From assembly GCA_013375375.1 (NCBI GenBank), contig JABXJX010000009.1, positions 1-41,636 of the forward strand: 41,636 nucleotides of DNA, in the 5' to 3' direction. How positions within the stretch are numbered: position 1 is the stretch's first letter; each line of letters starts with the position of its first letter. Source of the DNA: Desulfobacterales bacterium (GTDB taxonomy: Bacteria; Desulfobacterota; Desulfobacteria; Desulfobacterales; C00003060). This document shows positions 20,474 to 28,664 of this stretch, in pieces. The notes under the pieces are model-generated. The model was not told where the DNA came from and searched no databases. It worked only from the letters and a program-made list of their open reading frames with translations. The position numbers were made by a program, and so were the translations under genes.

Positions 20474-21472
20474 ATGCCGAGGCTGTTTTGGGTTAATGCG
20501 AAGCCGTATAAAAAGAAATTAGTGACCACTGCGCTGGAAAGCGGGGCTGACGCCGTGATTGTTCCCCTGGGCCAGTCGAAAAAGGTCCATGAGCTCGGGC
20601 TTATCAAGACTGTGTCGCCGGACGGTGACTTGAAACTCGGTGAGGACGTGATCGAGATCGCTATTTCCTCTGAAAAAGACGAGGCCAAGGCGCTCAAGGT
20701 TGCGGCCGAGAAGCTGCTCCTGATCAAGACCAGCGACTGGAAGGTGATTCCGCTTGAAAACCTGATCGCCAAGAGGGGCAAGGGCCTGCTGGCCTGGGTG
20801 CGCAGTGCGGAAGAGGCCAAAGTCGCGTTAGAGATCATGGAGCGCGGGGTTGACGGGGTAGTTCTCGCTACAAGCGATCTTTCCGAGATCAAGCGAACGG
20901 CGGCCGTAGTCCGGGAACAGGGAGAGCGGCTCCATATAGTTCAGGCCACTATCAAATCAGTTCGGCCGCTGGGTATGGGAGACCGGGTCTGCGTTGATAC
21001 CATTACCAACATGAAGCCAGGACAGGGCATGCTCGTTGGAAACTCCAGTTCGGGCATGTTTCTGGCCTATGCCGAAAACGTTGAGACACCATATTGCGCC
21101 ACCCGTCCCTTTCGTGTAAATGCCGGGGCCGTCCACGCCTACATACGCGTACCGGACAGCAAGACCTCTTACTTGGCCGACTTGAGCATTGGTGACCCGG
21201 TTTTGATAGTAGACCACAAGGGGGGAACCGAGGTTGGCTTCGTGGGCCGGGCAAAGGTAGAAAAAAGGCCCATGATGCTGGTGGAAGCCGCCCATAAGGG
21301 CAAGCCATTGTCATTGGTCATGCAAAACGCTGAGACCATCAGGTTGACCAAGCCTGGAGGTGAGCCCGTCTCCATTACCCAACTGAAAGTCGGCGACCGA
21401 GTACTTGCCTACCTGGAGGAAGCCGGTAGGCATTTCGGGGTAAAGATCGAAGAGACAATAGTGGAAAAATAG
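20474..21472 (+). CDS. 3-dehydroquinate synthase II (AroB')
   Basis: KRGKGLLAWVRSAEEAKVALEIMERGVDGVVL, GMGDRVCVDTITNMKPGQGMLVGNSSSGMFLAYAENVETPYCATRPFRVNAGAVHAYIRVPDSKTSYLADL. Confidence 0.93.
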   Translation: MPRLFWVNAKPYKKKLVTTALESGADAVIVPLGQSKKVHELGLIKTVSPDGDLKLGEDVIEIAISSEKDEAKALKVAAEKLLLIKTSDWKVIPLENLIAKRGKGLLAWVRSAEEAKVALEIMERGVDGVVLATSDLSEIKRTAAVVREQGERLHIVQATIKSVRPLGMGDRVCVDTITNMKPGQGMLVGNSSSGMFLAYAENVETPYCATRPFRVNAGAVHAYIRVPDSKTSYLADLSIGDPVLIVDHKGGTEVGFVGRAKVEKRPMMLVEAAHKGKPLSLVMQNAETIRLTKPGGEPVSITQLKVGDRVLAYLEEAGRHFGVKIEETIVEK

Positions 21473-21476
21473 CCCC

Positions 21477-22331
21477 TCAGTCTATGACGAGGGCCCTCAG
21501 CCGCTCTAAGTTTATGTGGTTGTAGTCAACTGCTCCTTTTGCTTTCGGTGTCTCAAGGATCTTTGGAACGGCCTTGAAATATGGGTCGTTCATAATAAAT
21601 CGAAAAGCATCAATTCCAATTGCCCCCTCCCCGATGTGCTCGTGTCGATCGACGCGGCTGCCAAGCTCTTTTTTGGCGTCATTTAGGTGGATCACACAGA
21701 GCCGCTCAAGGCCAAAGGCTCTGTCAACGGCCTTCATGGTCTTTTGGTAGTCCGTTGTTGTCCGCAAATCATAGCCTGCTGCAAATACGTGACATGTGTC
21801 AAAACAAAATCCGATCTTCTCTTTGGCCTTTACCATATCTGAGATAGCGGCCAACTGCTCAAAGGTGTAACCCAAATTCGACCCCTGGCCTGCCGTGGTT
21901 TCAAGGAGAAGCCGAGAGGTCGCGCCGGGAACACGGTCAAATACTCTGTTGATTCCTTCTGCAATCCGGCGCAAGCCATTATCTTCACCCATTCCCATGT
22001 GGGCGCCCGGATGCATGATAACATAGGGTATCGTGAGCCGAGATGAACGTAAAAGCTCCTGCTCAAGGGCTTTTATGGATTGCTCATATTTATGGGGTTC
22101 GGGCGAGGCCAGGTTGATCAGATAGGCTGTGTGTGAGCAGATCGACCTGATGTCGGTTTGCTCTCTTGCTGCGTTAAACAGCTCAATATCCTGGTCGGTC
22201 AGGGTTCTCTCGTTCCAGGTATTGGCGTTCTTCGTGAAAATCTGCAAAGAGGTGCAGCCATAACCATGGGCGGTAAAAAGGGCTTTATGCAGACCGCCTG
22301 CTATGGAGAAATGGGCGCCTATGAGAATCAT
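21477..22331 (-). CDS. nfo: Endonuclease IV
   Basis: MILIGAHFSIAGGLHKAL, VIMHPGAHMGMGEDNGLRRIAEGIN, IGFCFDTCHVFAAGYDL, VIHLNDAKKELGSRVDRHEHIGEGAIG. Start 22331 preferred over ORF start 22544. Confidence 0.93.
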   Translation of the reverse strand: MILIGAHFSIAGGLHKALFTAHGYGCTSLQIFTKNANTWNERTLTDQDIELFNAAREQTDIRSICSHTAYLINLASPEPHKYEQSIKALEQELLRSSRLTIPYVIMHPGAHMGMGEDNGLRRIAEGINRVFDRVPGATSRLLLETTAGQGSNLGYTFEQLAAISDMVKAKEKIGFCFDTCHVFAAGYDLRTTTDYQKTMKAVDRAFGLERLCVIHLNDAKKELGSRVDRHEHIGEGAIGIDAFRFIMNDPYFKAVPKILETPKAKGAVDYNHINLERLRALVID

Positions 22332-22365
22332 CTGATCGTTGTGATTATCTCTTTTTGTTTGCAAC

Positions 22366-22554
22366 ATGCTTGCGTTTTTGGCAAAAAAGGTACCCTCGCA
22401 GTTCATGCAAAAAGGCCCGGGCAACAATGATAATACACAACCCGTTAAGATCCCTGTCAAGGATGTTATCGATCTGCATACCTTTTTTCCCAAAGAGATC
22501 CCCTGCCTGCTGAAAGAGTATCCGAATGCCTGCAGGGAGGCCAAGATTTACTGA
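22366..22554 (+). pseudogene. Truncated Smr-domain-like remnant
   Basis: VKIPVKDVIDLHTFFPKEIPCLLKEYPNACREAKIY* resembles the start of an Smr domain (DLHTFxPxEIxxLLxxYLxACRxxGI) and stops before the HGKGTG core. Confidence 0.55.
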
Positions 22555-22630
22555 CGAAAAATTGCTTTACTAATGGGCATTGATATAATATTCGTTTAAG
22601 GTCAATTTTTTATCGTAAGAATATATAAAG

Positions 22631-23377
22631 ATGACAATAGGTTCTGAGCAGGACATGAAATCTTCCAAAAGGCATCAGGAACTCATTTCAGCCGAACGGT
22701 TGAAGGCCGCTGAAAGGCTGGCGAGCGAGATTGCCCACGAATTGAATACCCCTCTTGGCGGGATCTTGATGTACAGCCATCTTATCTTGGACGATATGCC
22801 GGAAGACGATCCGTGCCGGGAGAATATAGTTAAGATCAACAAGCTGGCACATCGATGTAAAATCATCGTGCAGGGCCTTCTCGATTTTTCAAAGCACGAA
22901 AGCCTTCAGATGGGCTCGGTTGACGTAAACCGGGCTCTGCGTGGTGTCATAGGGTTCATGGAGGATCATGTGCTGTTTAAAGGGATTTCCATTCAAACCC
23001 ATCTCGATCCGGCCCTTCCTATGGTTACGGCTAATGAAAACAAACTTGAACAACTTTTTATAAACCTGATTCTCAACGCTGGAGAATCGATGGAAGGCGA
23101 TGGTACCCTTGCCCTACGTACCGGGTTTGAGCCAGATGCGAACCAGGTGAGGATCGAGTGCTCAGATACGGGCAACGGGATTGCCGACGAACACAAGGAA
23201 AGGATTTTCGAGCCCTTCTTTACCACCAAGAGACGTAGCAAAGGGACCGGACTCGGCCTGTCGATCAGTCATGGTATTGTGGATCTGCACGGCGGGACCA
23301 TTGCCGCTGAGAGTAATGGAGGACAGGGTTCCACGTTTATCATCTTTCTCCCTGTAGCCGAAGAGGGTGTTGATTGA
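22631..23377 (+). CDS. Sensor histidine kinase without obvious sensor domain (HisKA/HATPase)
   Basis: IAHELNTPLGGILMYSHL H-box, NKLEQLFINLILNAGESM N-box, DTGNGI, EPFFTTKRRSKGTGLGLSISHGIV. Confidence 0.92.
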   Translation: MTIGSEQDMKSSKRHQELISAERLKAAERLASEIAHELNTPLGGILMYSHLILDDMPEDDPCRENIVKINKLAHRCKIIVQGLLDFSKHESLQMGSVDVNRALRGVIGFMEDHVLFKGISIQTHLDPALPMVTANENKLEQLFINLILNAGESMEGDGTLALRTGFEPDANQVRIECSDTGNGIADEHKERIFEPFFTTKRRSKGTGLGLSISHGIVDLHGGTIAAESNGGQGSTFIIFLPVAEEGVD

Positions 23378-24732
23378 TGAAAACCAGTTGCAACATTTTG
23401 GTCGTCGACGATGATGCATTCATGCGGGATGCCTGCCACCAGACCCTTAACCGACATGGTCACAGCGTAACCCTGGCGAAAAGCGGCGGCGAGGGTCTGG
23501 AATTGCTTAAAAGGTGGTCATTCGATCTTATCCTTCTTGATCTTAAGATGCCGGATAGAGACGGTTTGACTGTCTTGCCTAAGATCAAGGAAAGGGATCC
23601 AGAAGCGATTGTGGTCATCATTACCGGATACGGCACGATTAAGACCGCTGTTCAGGCTATCAAGCTCGGCGCTTTGGACTTTATTGCCAAACCGTTTACT
23701 CCGGACGAACTCCTTATACTGGTGAGGCGGGCGCTGAAGAACCGCCAGCTCACCATCGAGAACCTTTATCTCAAACAAAGCCTCAAGCAGGATACGCCCA
23801 GTACCGATATTATCAGTTGTAGCGATACCATGGCGAAGGTAAAGGATATGATCGCGATGGTAGGACCGACCGACAGCACGGTTCTGATACAGGGTGAAAG
23901 CGGTACAGGCAAAGGGCTTGTGGCCCGCAAAATCCATGAAAAGAGTCAGCGGCGGGAACACCCTTTTATATCAGTGGATTGTGGCTCTCTGGTCAAGACT
24001 TTGTTTGAAAGCGAACTCTTTGGTCATGTGAAAGGCGCATTTACAGGGGCAGACACCACACAGCACGGCAAGTTTGAGATGGCACACGGCGGGACCCTGT
24101 TCTTTGATGAGATATCCAACATCAATCTGGAGATCCAGGCCAAGCTTCTCAAGGCCGTGGAAGAAAAGTGCATATCCAAGGTTGGTGACCACAAGGTCAT
24201 AAAGGTGGATGTCCGTATCATATCGGCTACAAACCGTAATCTTCAAAAGACTGCAGCCGAAGGACTCTTTCGTGAAGACCTGTTCTTTCGGCTTAACGTG
24301 GTCTCCATTCACCTTCCCCCCCTGAGGGAGCGCAAAGAAGATATCCCACTGCTGACCAATCATTTTTTAGACAGGTTTAGCCGGAAACAGGGGAAGCCGA
24401 TTGACGGCATTTCCTCAAATGCCATGAAGGCCCTAACAGAATACAGTTGGCCCGGCAACGTCAGGGAATTGGAAAATACCATGGAGCGACTGGTGGTCTT
24501 TGCACGTGGTAATGCCATTACCACACAGGACCTTGTTTATTCGAATACAGTCTTGTCAAACGTGCTTGCGAGAGAACCGATTCGTTTGGAGGAAATGGAA
24601 CGCCTGCACATTATGAAGGTACTTCGGCGCACGGATGGGAACAAGAGCCGGGCCGCTCAATTGCTCGGTATTGACCGAAAGACACTCAGGACCAAGATAA
24701 AAAAATATCAGATCTCAGAGGCTGTTGCATAG
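23374..24732 (+). CDS. Sigma-54-dependent response regulator (NtrC family)
   Basis: ILVVDDDAFMRD, GESGTGKGLVARKIHEKS, ELFGHVKGAFTGA, GNKSRAAQLLGIDRKTLRTKIKKY; overlaps the kinase gene by 4 nt. Confidence 0.93.
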   Translation: MMKTSCNILVVDDDAFMRDACHQTLNRHGHSVTLAKSGGEGLELLKRWSFDLILLDLKMPDRDGLTVLPKIKERDPEAIVVIITGYGTIKTAVQAIKLGALDFIAKPFTPDELLILVRRALKNRQLTIENLYLKQSLKQDTPSTDIISCSDTMAKVKDMIAMVGPTDSTVLIQGESGTGKGLVARKIHEKSQRREHPFISVDCGSLVKTLFESELFGHVKGAFTGADTTQHGKFEMAHGGTLFFDEISNINLEIQAKLLKAVEEKCISKVGDHKVIKVDVRIISATNRNLQKTAAEGLFREDLFFRLNVVSIHLPPLRERKEDIPLLTNHFLDRFSRKQGKPIDGISSNAMKALTEYSWPGNVRELENTMERLVVFARGNAITTQDLVYSNTVLSNVLAREPIRLEEMERLHIMKVLRRTDGNKSRAAQLLGIDRKTLRTKIKKYQISEAVA

Positions 24733-24780
24733 GGAGTGTCGTTAGTCATTTGTCGCTCGTCAACTTGTTACCCTCTTTAT

Positions 24781-24810
24781 TACCCTTTTTTAAGGGTATT
24801 ACCCCTTTTT
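24781..24810 (+). terminator. Candidate intrinsic terminator after the NtrC-type gene
   Basis: Hairpin TACCCTT-TTTT-AAGGGTA (24781-24798) followed by a short T-rich tail (ACCCCTTTTT). Confidence 0.45.
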
Positions 24811-24940
24811 CGCCAGACCGCCCCGTCCCACCCCAAAAATGCCAACATTCCATGGGCATCTCGGATTTCACGCTAACATGAGTCAAGAGCAGACTTGACC
24901 CCATGCCGCCTAATTTTTTGTTGACAATAACCCAAATATG

Positions 24941-24972
24941 GAGTTGACTAACAACTCAACATGTATTATGCT
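24941..24972 (+). promoter_or_regulatory. Sigma-70-like promoter with overlapping dyad operator upstream of the XRE gene
   Basis: TTGACT (24944-24949), 17-bp spacer, TATGCT (24967-24972); dyad GAGTTG-ACTAA-CAACTC (24941-24957) covers the -35; GGAGG RBS before ATG 24995. Confidence 0.6.
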
Positions 24973-24994
24973 TTAAAAGCGGAGGTAAAAAACA

Positions 24995-25345
24995 ATGACA
25001 AATTCATTCGGTAACGCACTTCGTGAATGTCGGCGAGCGGCCAAACTTAGTCAGAGAGAGCTGGCAAATCGGATCGGGTTGGACTTTTCATATATAAGCA
25101 AGATTGAGAATGGACGACTCCCTCCCCCATCGGCTGACACCATCGTAGAAATTTGTCGCGTATTAGAGATCGAGCCGGAAGAACTTCTTGCCCTCACTGG
25201 CAAAATTCCATCTAAAGTCAGGGAAATTGTTAGCAGCAGCAAGACCGCCCAAGAGTTCCTAAGCGAGGCACAACGAATGGGCCTTACTGACGATGAGTGG
25301 ACAACAATGGTTAAATCGCTACGAAAACTCAGAGGACACGACTGA
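24995..25345 (+). CDS. XRE-family HTH transcriptional regulator
   Basis: FGNALRECRRAAKLSQRELANRIGLDFSYISKIENGRLPPPSADTIVEICRVLEI. Confidence 0.9.
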   Translation: MTNSFGNALRECRRAAKLSQRELANRIGLDFSYISKIENGRLPPPSADTIVEICRVLEIEPEELLALTGKIPSKVREIVSSSKTAQEFLSEAQRMGLTDDEWTTMVKSLRKLRGHD

Positions 25346-26319
25346 TGAATGTGGCCAAGACATATCAAACGTCGTTATTTGAAGACAAGCCACAGCATGT
25401 TTCTGTACGAGAGGCTATCCAAAATATAACCTGGTCTCACAGTCGGCGCTCAACATTGGAACAGTGTGCCCGACGTTATTACTATCACTACTTTGGCGCA
25501 AACAAACGCACAGCAAAAAGGGAGCTGGCAAAAGAAACGCTCCATTTTCTCAAAAACAGGGTACAGAACCGTTATATGCTCGCTGGTTCTGCGCTCCACA
25601 TAGTGGTAAAAACCTACTTCGATAAAGCACAATTGGGTGATCTGTGGGACGTGGATCGTCTAATAGGCTTTGCTCGGAAAATCTTCCGAGAAAGCTGGTC
25701 ATACTCTCAAGCCCATCCAGATGGCAAAGTCACTCCAAACCAGAAGTACCCACCAATCTTGCTCCAAGAATACTATTACGAGCATCCCGAGGCGGAAGAC
25801 CTTTGTGCCGCCGAGGAAAACCGTCTTGTTAACGCCCTGCATTCCTTTGCAACAAATGATTTATACGATCAATTCCGGGTGGCTGGTTCTGCACCCGCCG
25901 CATTGGTTGAACGCAAGATTAAATTAGGGGACTTTCCTTGCAAGGTTGCGGGCAAAATTGATCTTGCTTACCAAGCAAATGCTGGAGTTTCTGTTGTGGA
26001 CTGGAAGTTAGGGCTTGGGGACGGAACGGGTGATGATAGCTTACAGCTAGGAGTTTATGCAGTGTGGGCGACTGACCATTTCAAGTGCGCCCCAGACGCA
26101 ATACGCGTGTGCAAAGTGCATTTATCATCCAATGAAACGGCTGATTTTAGAATCAATACTCAGGTACTTGCTTCTGTGCGTGCCCGTATAATCCAAGATG
26201 CAGAGCGAATGGTAGCGCTAGAAGAATACGGCAAGGAAGCTATAGTTGAGGCGTTTACTCGCTGTGAGAAGCCTTCTATATGCAACCTGTGTGTATTTAG
26301 GAGAGTTTGCTATGATTGA
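25345..26319 (+). CDS. Cas4/RecB-like PD-(D/E)XK nuclease with predicted Fe-S cluster
   Basis: N-terminal LEQCARRYYYHYF, GKIDLAY, VVDWKLG, LQLGVYAVW (QxxxY), C-terminal CEKPSICNLCVFRRVCYD. Confidence 0.82.
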   Translation: MNVAKTYQTSLFEDKPQHVSVREAIQNITWSHSRRSTLEQCARRYYYHYFGANKRTAKRELAKETLHFLKNRVQNRYMLAGSALHIVVKTYFDKAQLGDLWDVDRLIGFARKIFRESWSYSQAHPDGKVTPNQKYPPILLQEYYYEHPEAEDLCAAEENRLVNALHSFATNDLYDQFRVAGSAPAALVERKIKLGDFPCKVAGKIDLAYQANAGVSVVDWKLGLGDGTGDDSLQLGVYAVWATDHFKCAPDAIRVCKVHLSSNETADFRINTQVLASVRARIIQDAERMVALEEYGKEAIVEAFTRCEKPSICNLCVFRRVCYD

Positions 26320-27898
26320 AACGAACATTCGAATTGTCTATCCAGGTAAGGGTTTATACGTGTCAGTCAAGGATGCTGAAGTGAAAGGATCTGACCTTTC
26401 GGTTGATCTGCTTGAGCGGGCATGTGGTAGGTTACGCTACCAACAGGGGCTTGCTTCAATTCTGTGCCCTGGTCCGCCAGCAAGTCTGCTGGTAGCGACT
26501 TCGCGTCCTATTCCAACCATGCTAATGGAGGACGAGGACTGGGAACTGGAAATATCAGATGCCGGCCGGAATGCGTGGCGTCTAACGCTATCCGATCAGA
26601 AAGGGGAGACCTTCTTGCCTTTGCTGATAGAGCGGGCGCTCATGGCAAAACTTGCACGTCACACCAAGTTTTGGACACTTGATAGCCCGCGTAACTGGTA
26701 TGAACCTGAGCCTTTCTGCATTGAAAGGGGCATCTCTGTCTATCGGCGGTATCGCATAGCCGGTCTGCCGTTGGGTGATCAGGGTATTGGCATTGCTGTG
26801 GACGTGGGCACAGCTTTTTTCACTGTCGATACCCTCGCTTACTTCTTTGACCCAGATGTCTCCCGCATGGAACAACAGCAACGTGAGAGACTATTCGACA
26901 AATTGACAAATCGACAAAGAGGGCAAAAAGGTACGCTTCTGTATGATAACAGCAAATCGCAAGTGAAATGCTATTTCGAGTCAGCCCCTCCTGGCATTAC
27001 CTGTGCAACTACCGGAATAATTCGGGCGAAGGGACACAGCTATGACTCTCTGTATGATTATTATAAAGCCGTATATCCCAAGTTGAAAGTTAATAAGGAT
27101 GCACAGGCTGTGAGCGTCTCTTTCAGCAACATACGCAAGCCGCAATGGGTGGCTGCCCAGCAAGTGCGCGTCCGTGTGATGAACGACTCATTGCCAAGAG
27201 AACTCAGCTCGATTGACAAAATCAAACCCAATATGCGGCGCGAGCTATTACAAGGGTTTTGGGCGAAGCTTGGGTCACGCCCGTTTGGGCCAGGTTTCCC
27301 CAGTCTATACCGAGGATTTTGGCGTCCTAAGACAGAGCGCGTTCGTCAGTTTTCAATTCCCGACCTAACCTTTGGCCGAGATAAGGTCCTGTCCGCACCG
27401 TCAACACCCTCAGCGAAAGCTTATCGGAGTAATTATATGCAGCGCTTGGAGTATCTGGAAGAAATCGGTTGTTACTATGTACCGCCAGACATGCCACGTA
27501 CTTTGCATTTTGCCTATCCTAACAACCTCGATGGAAAGATATGTGAGCAATTTGCTAGTGATCTGACTCAAGCTGTCCGCACCTGGACTGCGTGGGCGGG
27601 GTGTTCGGTTCAAGCTGCTCAGCCGATTGGATACGACTCGGTCTCCAGTGGCATCGAAAAACTCAGGACTGCAGAACGCGACGGCATTGCGGTATTCGTT
27701 CTAAGTGCTGAGCCTACTGCATATCACGAGGTTGCTTTCCAGCTTGAACGCTGGCGTGTCAAACGAATTACCGAGCATTCTCTCCAGGAGCATTACCAAT
27801 ATCTCAAAGAAGGCTACTGGAGTAAGAAAAAAAAGGCACTGGACTTAGCTTCGGGTAAGAGACGCTGGGAAGACTTTGTTAAACAGAATGCGCTATGA
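26312..27898 (+). CDS. Prokaryotic Argonaute, N/PAZ/MID part (ORF ends at in-frame TGA)
   Basis: 528-aa ORF; PAZ-like region (GHSYDSLYDYYKAVYPKLKV...VRVRVMNDSLP) and MID-like region (DGIAVFVLSAEPTAYHEVAFQLERWRVKRIT). Start 26312 overlaps the nuclease stop by 8 nt. Confidence 0.72.
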   Translation: MIETNIRIVYPGKGLYVSVKDAEVKGSDLSVDLLERACGRLRYQQGLASILCPGPPASLLVATSRPIPTMLMEDEDWELEISDAGRNAWRLTLSDQKGETFLPLLIERALMAKLARHTKFWTLDSPRNWYEPEPFCIERGISVYRRYRIAGLPLGDQGIGIAVDVGTAFFTVDTLAYFFDPDVSRMEQQQRERLFDKLTNRQRGQKGTLLYDNSKSQVKCYFESAPPGITCATTGIIRAKGHSYDSLYDYYKAVYPKLKVNKDAQAVSVSFSNIRKPQWVAAQQVRVRVMNDSLPRELSSIDKIKPNMRRELLQGFWAKLGSRPFGPGFPSLYRGFWRPKTERVRQFSIPDLTFGRDKVLSAPSTPSAKAYRSNYMQRLEYLEEIGCYYVPPDMPRTLHFAYPNNLDGKICEQFASDLTQAVRTWTAWAGCSVQAAQPIGYDSVSSGIEKLRTAERDGIAVFVLSAEPTAYHEVAFQLERWRVKRITEHSLQEHYQYLKEGYWSKKKKALDLASGKRRWEDFVKQNAL

Positions 27899-27901
27899 GT
27901 T

Positions 27902-28636
27902 TTGCAGCTCCTGGATGCGGTTCCGTTTAGGTTTGATCAGGCAGGTCCATACGAAGCGCAGTTGATTATTGATGTGGGATATGATCGCCGCCACTCGGCA
28001 CTTTCCTTGCTTATTTCGCGTGACAGGGATAAGAAACCAGACTTCTGTATTGTTTCTGATATTCAGGTTAAGGCTGACCATCAGCATGAATTTATTAACC
28101 CTAAAGTATTAACTGATCACATTGTGAGGCTTTTCAAGAAAATCTTGCGTCGCCATAGCGTTCCAATAGAGTCGTTGTTGGTGTTACGCGACGGTCAATT
28201 CTGTGGCCAAGAACGTCAAGGGATTGATAATGCAGTGGCATCTTTGATCGATAAGAAGAAGTTTGCGAGAGAAATCCGGGTTGACGTGGCAGATTTCCGT
28301 AAAGACAGCCTAAAGGCGGTACGTCTTTGGGAGGTAAATGAGAACACAGGTACTGCTGAAAATCCTCTGGATGGTAGAGCGGTACAGTTGAATGACAAAA
28401 TGGTAGTGGTGACCTCAACCGGCGCTGCTACATTGCATCAGGGGACAGCACAACCTTTTATGATTGTTGGAAACGGTGGCTGTTCTCGTCTTATTGACGC
28501 AGCTCAAGCCACCTTTGCCGGGTCTCAGCTTAACTGGTCTAGTCCCAGAGTGGCTCAACGGCTACCATTGAATGCCAAACGCGCAGATGAAGAGCTCAAA
28601 GCACGTGCTGACCAAGAGATAAAACGGTTCCGGTAA
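27902..28636 (+). CDS. Prokaryotic Argonaute, PIWI part (same frame as 26312-27898, directly after TGA-GTT)
   Basis: LIIDVGYDRRHSALSLLI, LLVLRDGQFCGQE (RDG), QLNWSSPRVAQRLPLNAKRADEELK are PIWI-type motifs; only a TTG is available as start, with no evident ribosome-binding site. Confidence 0.8.
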   Translation: MQLLDAVPFRFDQAGPYEAQLIIDVGYDRRHSALSLLISRDRDKKPDFCIVSDIQVKADHQHEFINPKVLTDHIVRLFKKILRRHSVPIESLLVLRDGQFCGQERQGIDNAVASLIDKKKFAREIRVDVADFRKDSLKAVRLWEVNENTGTAENPLDGRAVQLNDKMVVVTSTGAATLHQGTAQPFMIVGNGGCSRLIDAAQATFAGSQLNWSSPRVAQRLPLNAKRADEELKARADQEIKRFR

Positions 28637-28664
28637 CCCCTCTTGTCAGAAAGGAACGGTTCTA

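Noticed and set aside
22332-22544. N-terminal extension of endonuclease IV (ORF start 22544)
   Set aside because: Conserved Nfo starts at MILIGAHFSIAGG (22331); the extension overlaps the Smr remnant.
27880-27910. Frameshift as the cause of the Argonaute split
   Set aside because: Both halves are in the same frame (27896 and 27902 differ by 6), so a frameshift is not needed.
27896-27930. Selenocysteine at the Argonaute TGA
   Set aside because: No convincing bacterial SECIS-like stem-loop seen just downstream, and the position is not catalytic. Left as nonsense/read-through/assembly error; only proteomics or reads would settle it.
26312-28636. PIWI-RE family rather than classical pAgo
   Set aside because: No DinG-type helicase neighbour, and a DEDD tetrad rather than the R/E signature is apparent; a profile search would be decisive.
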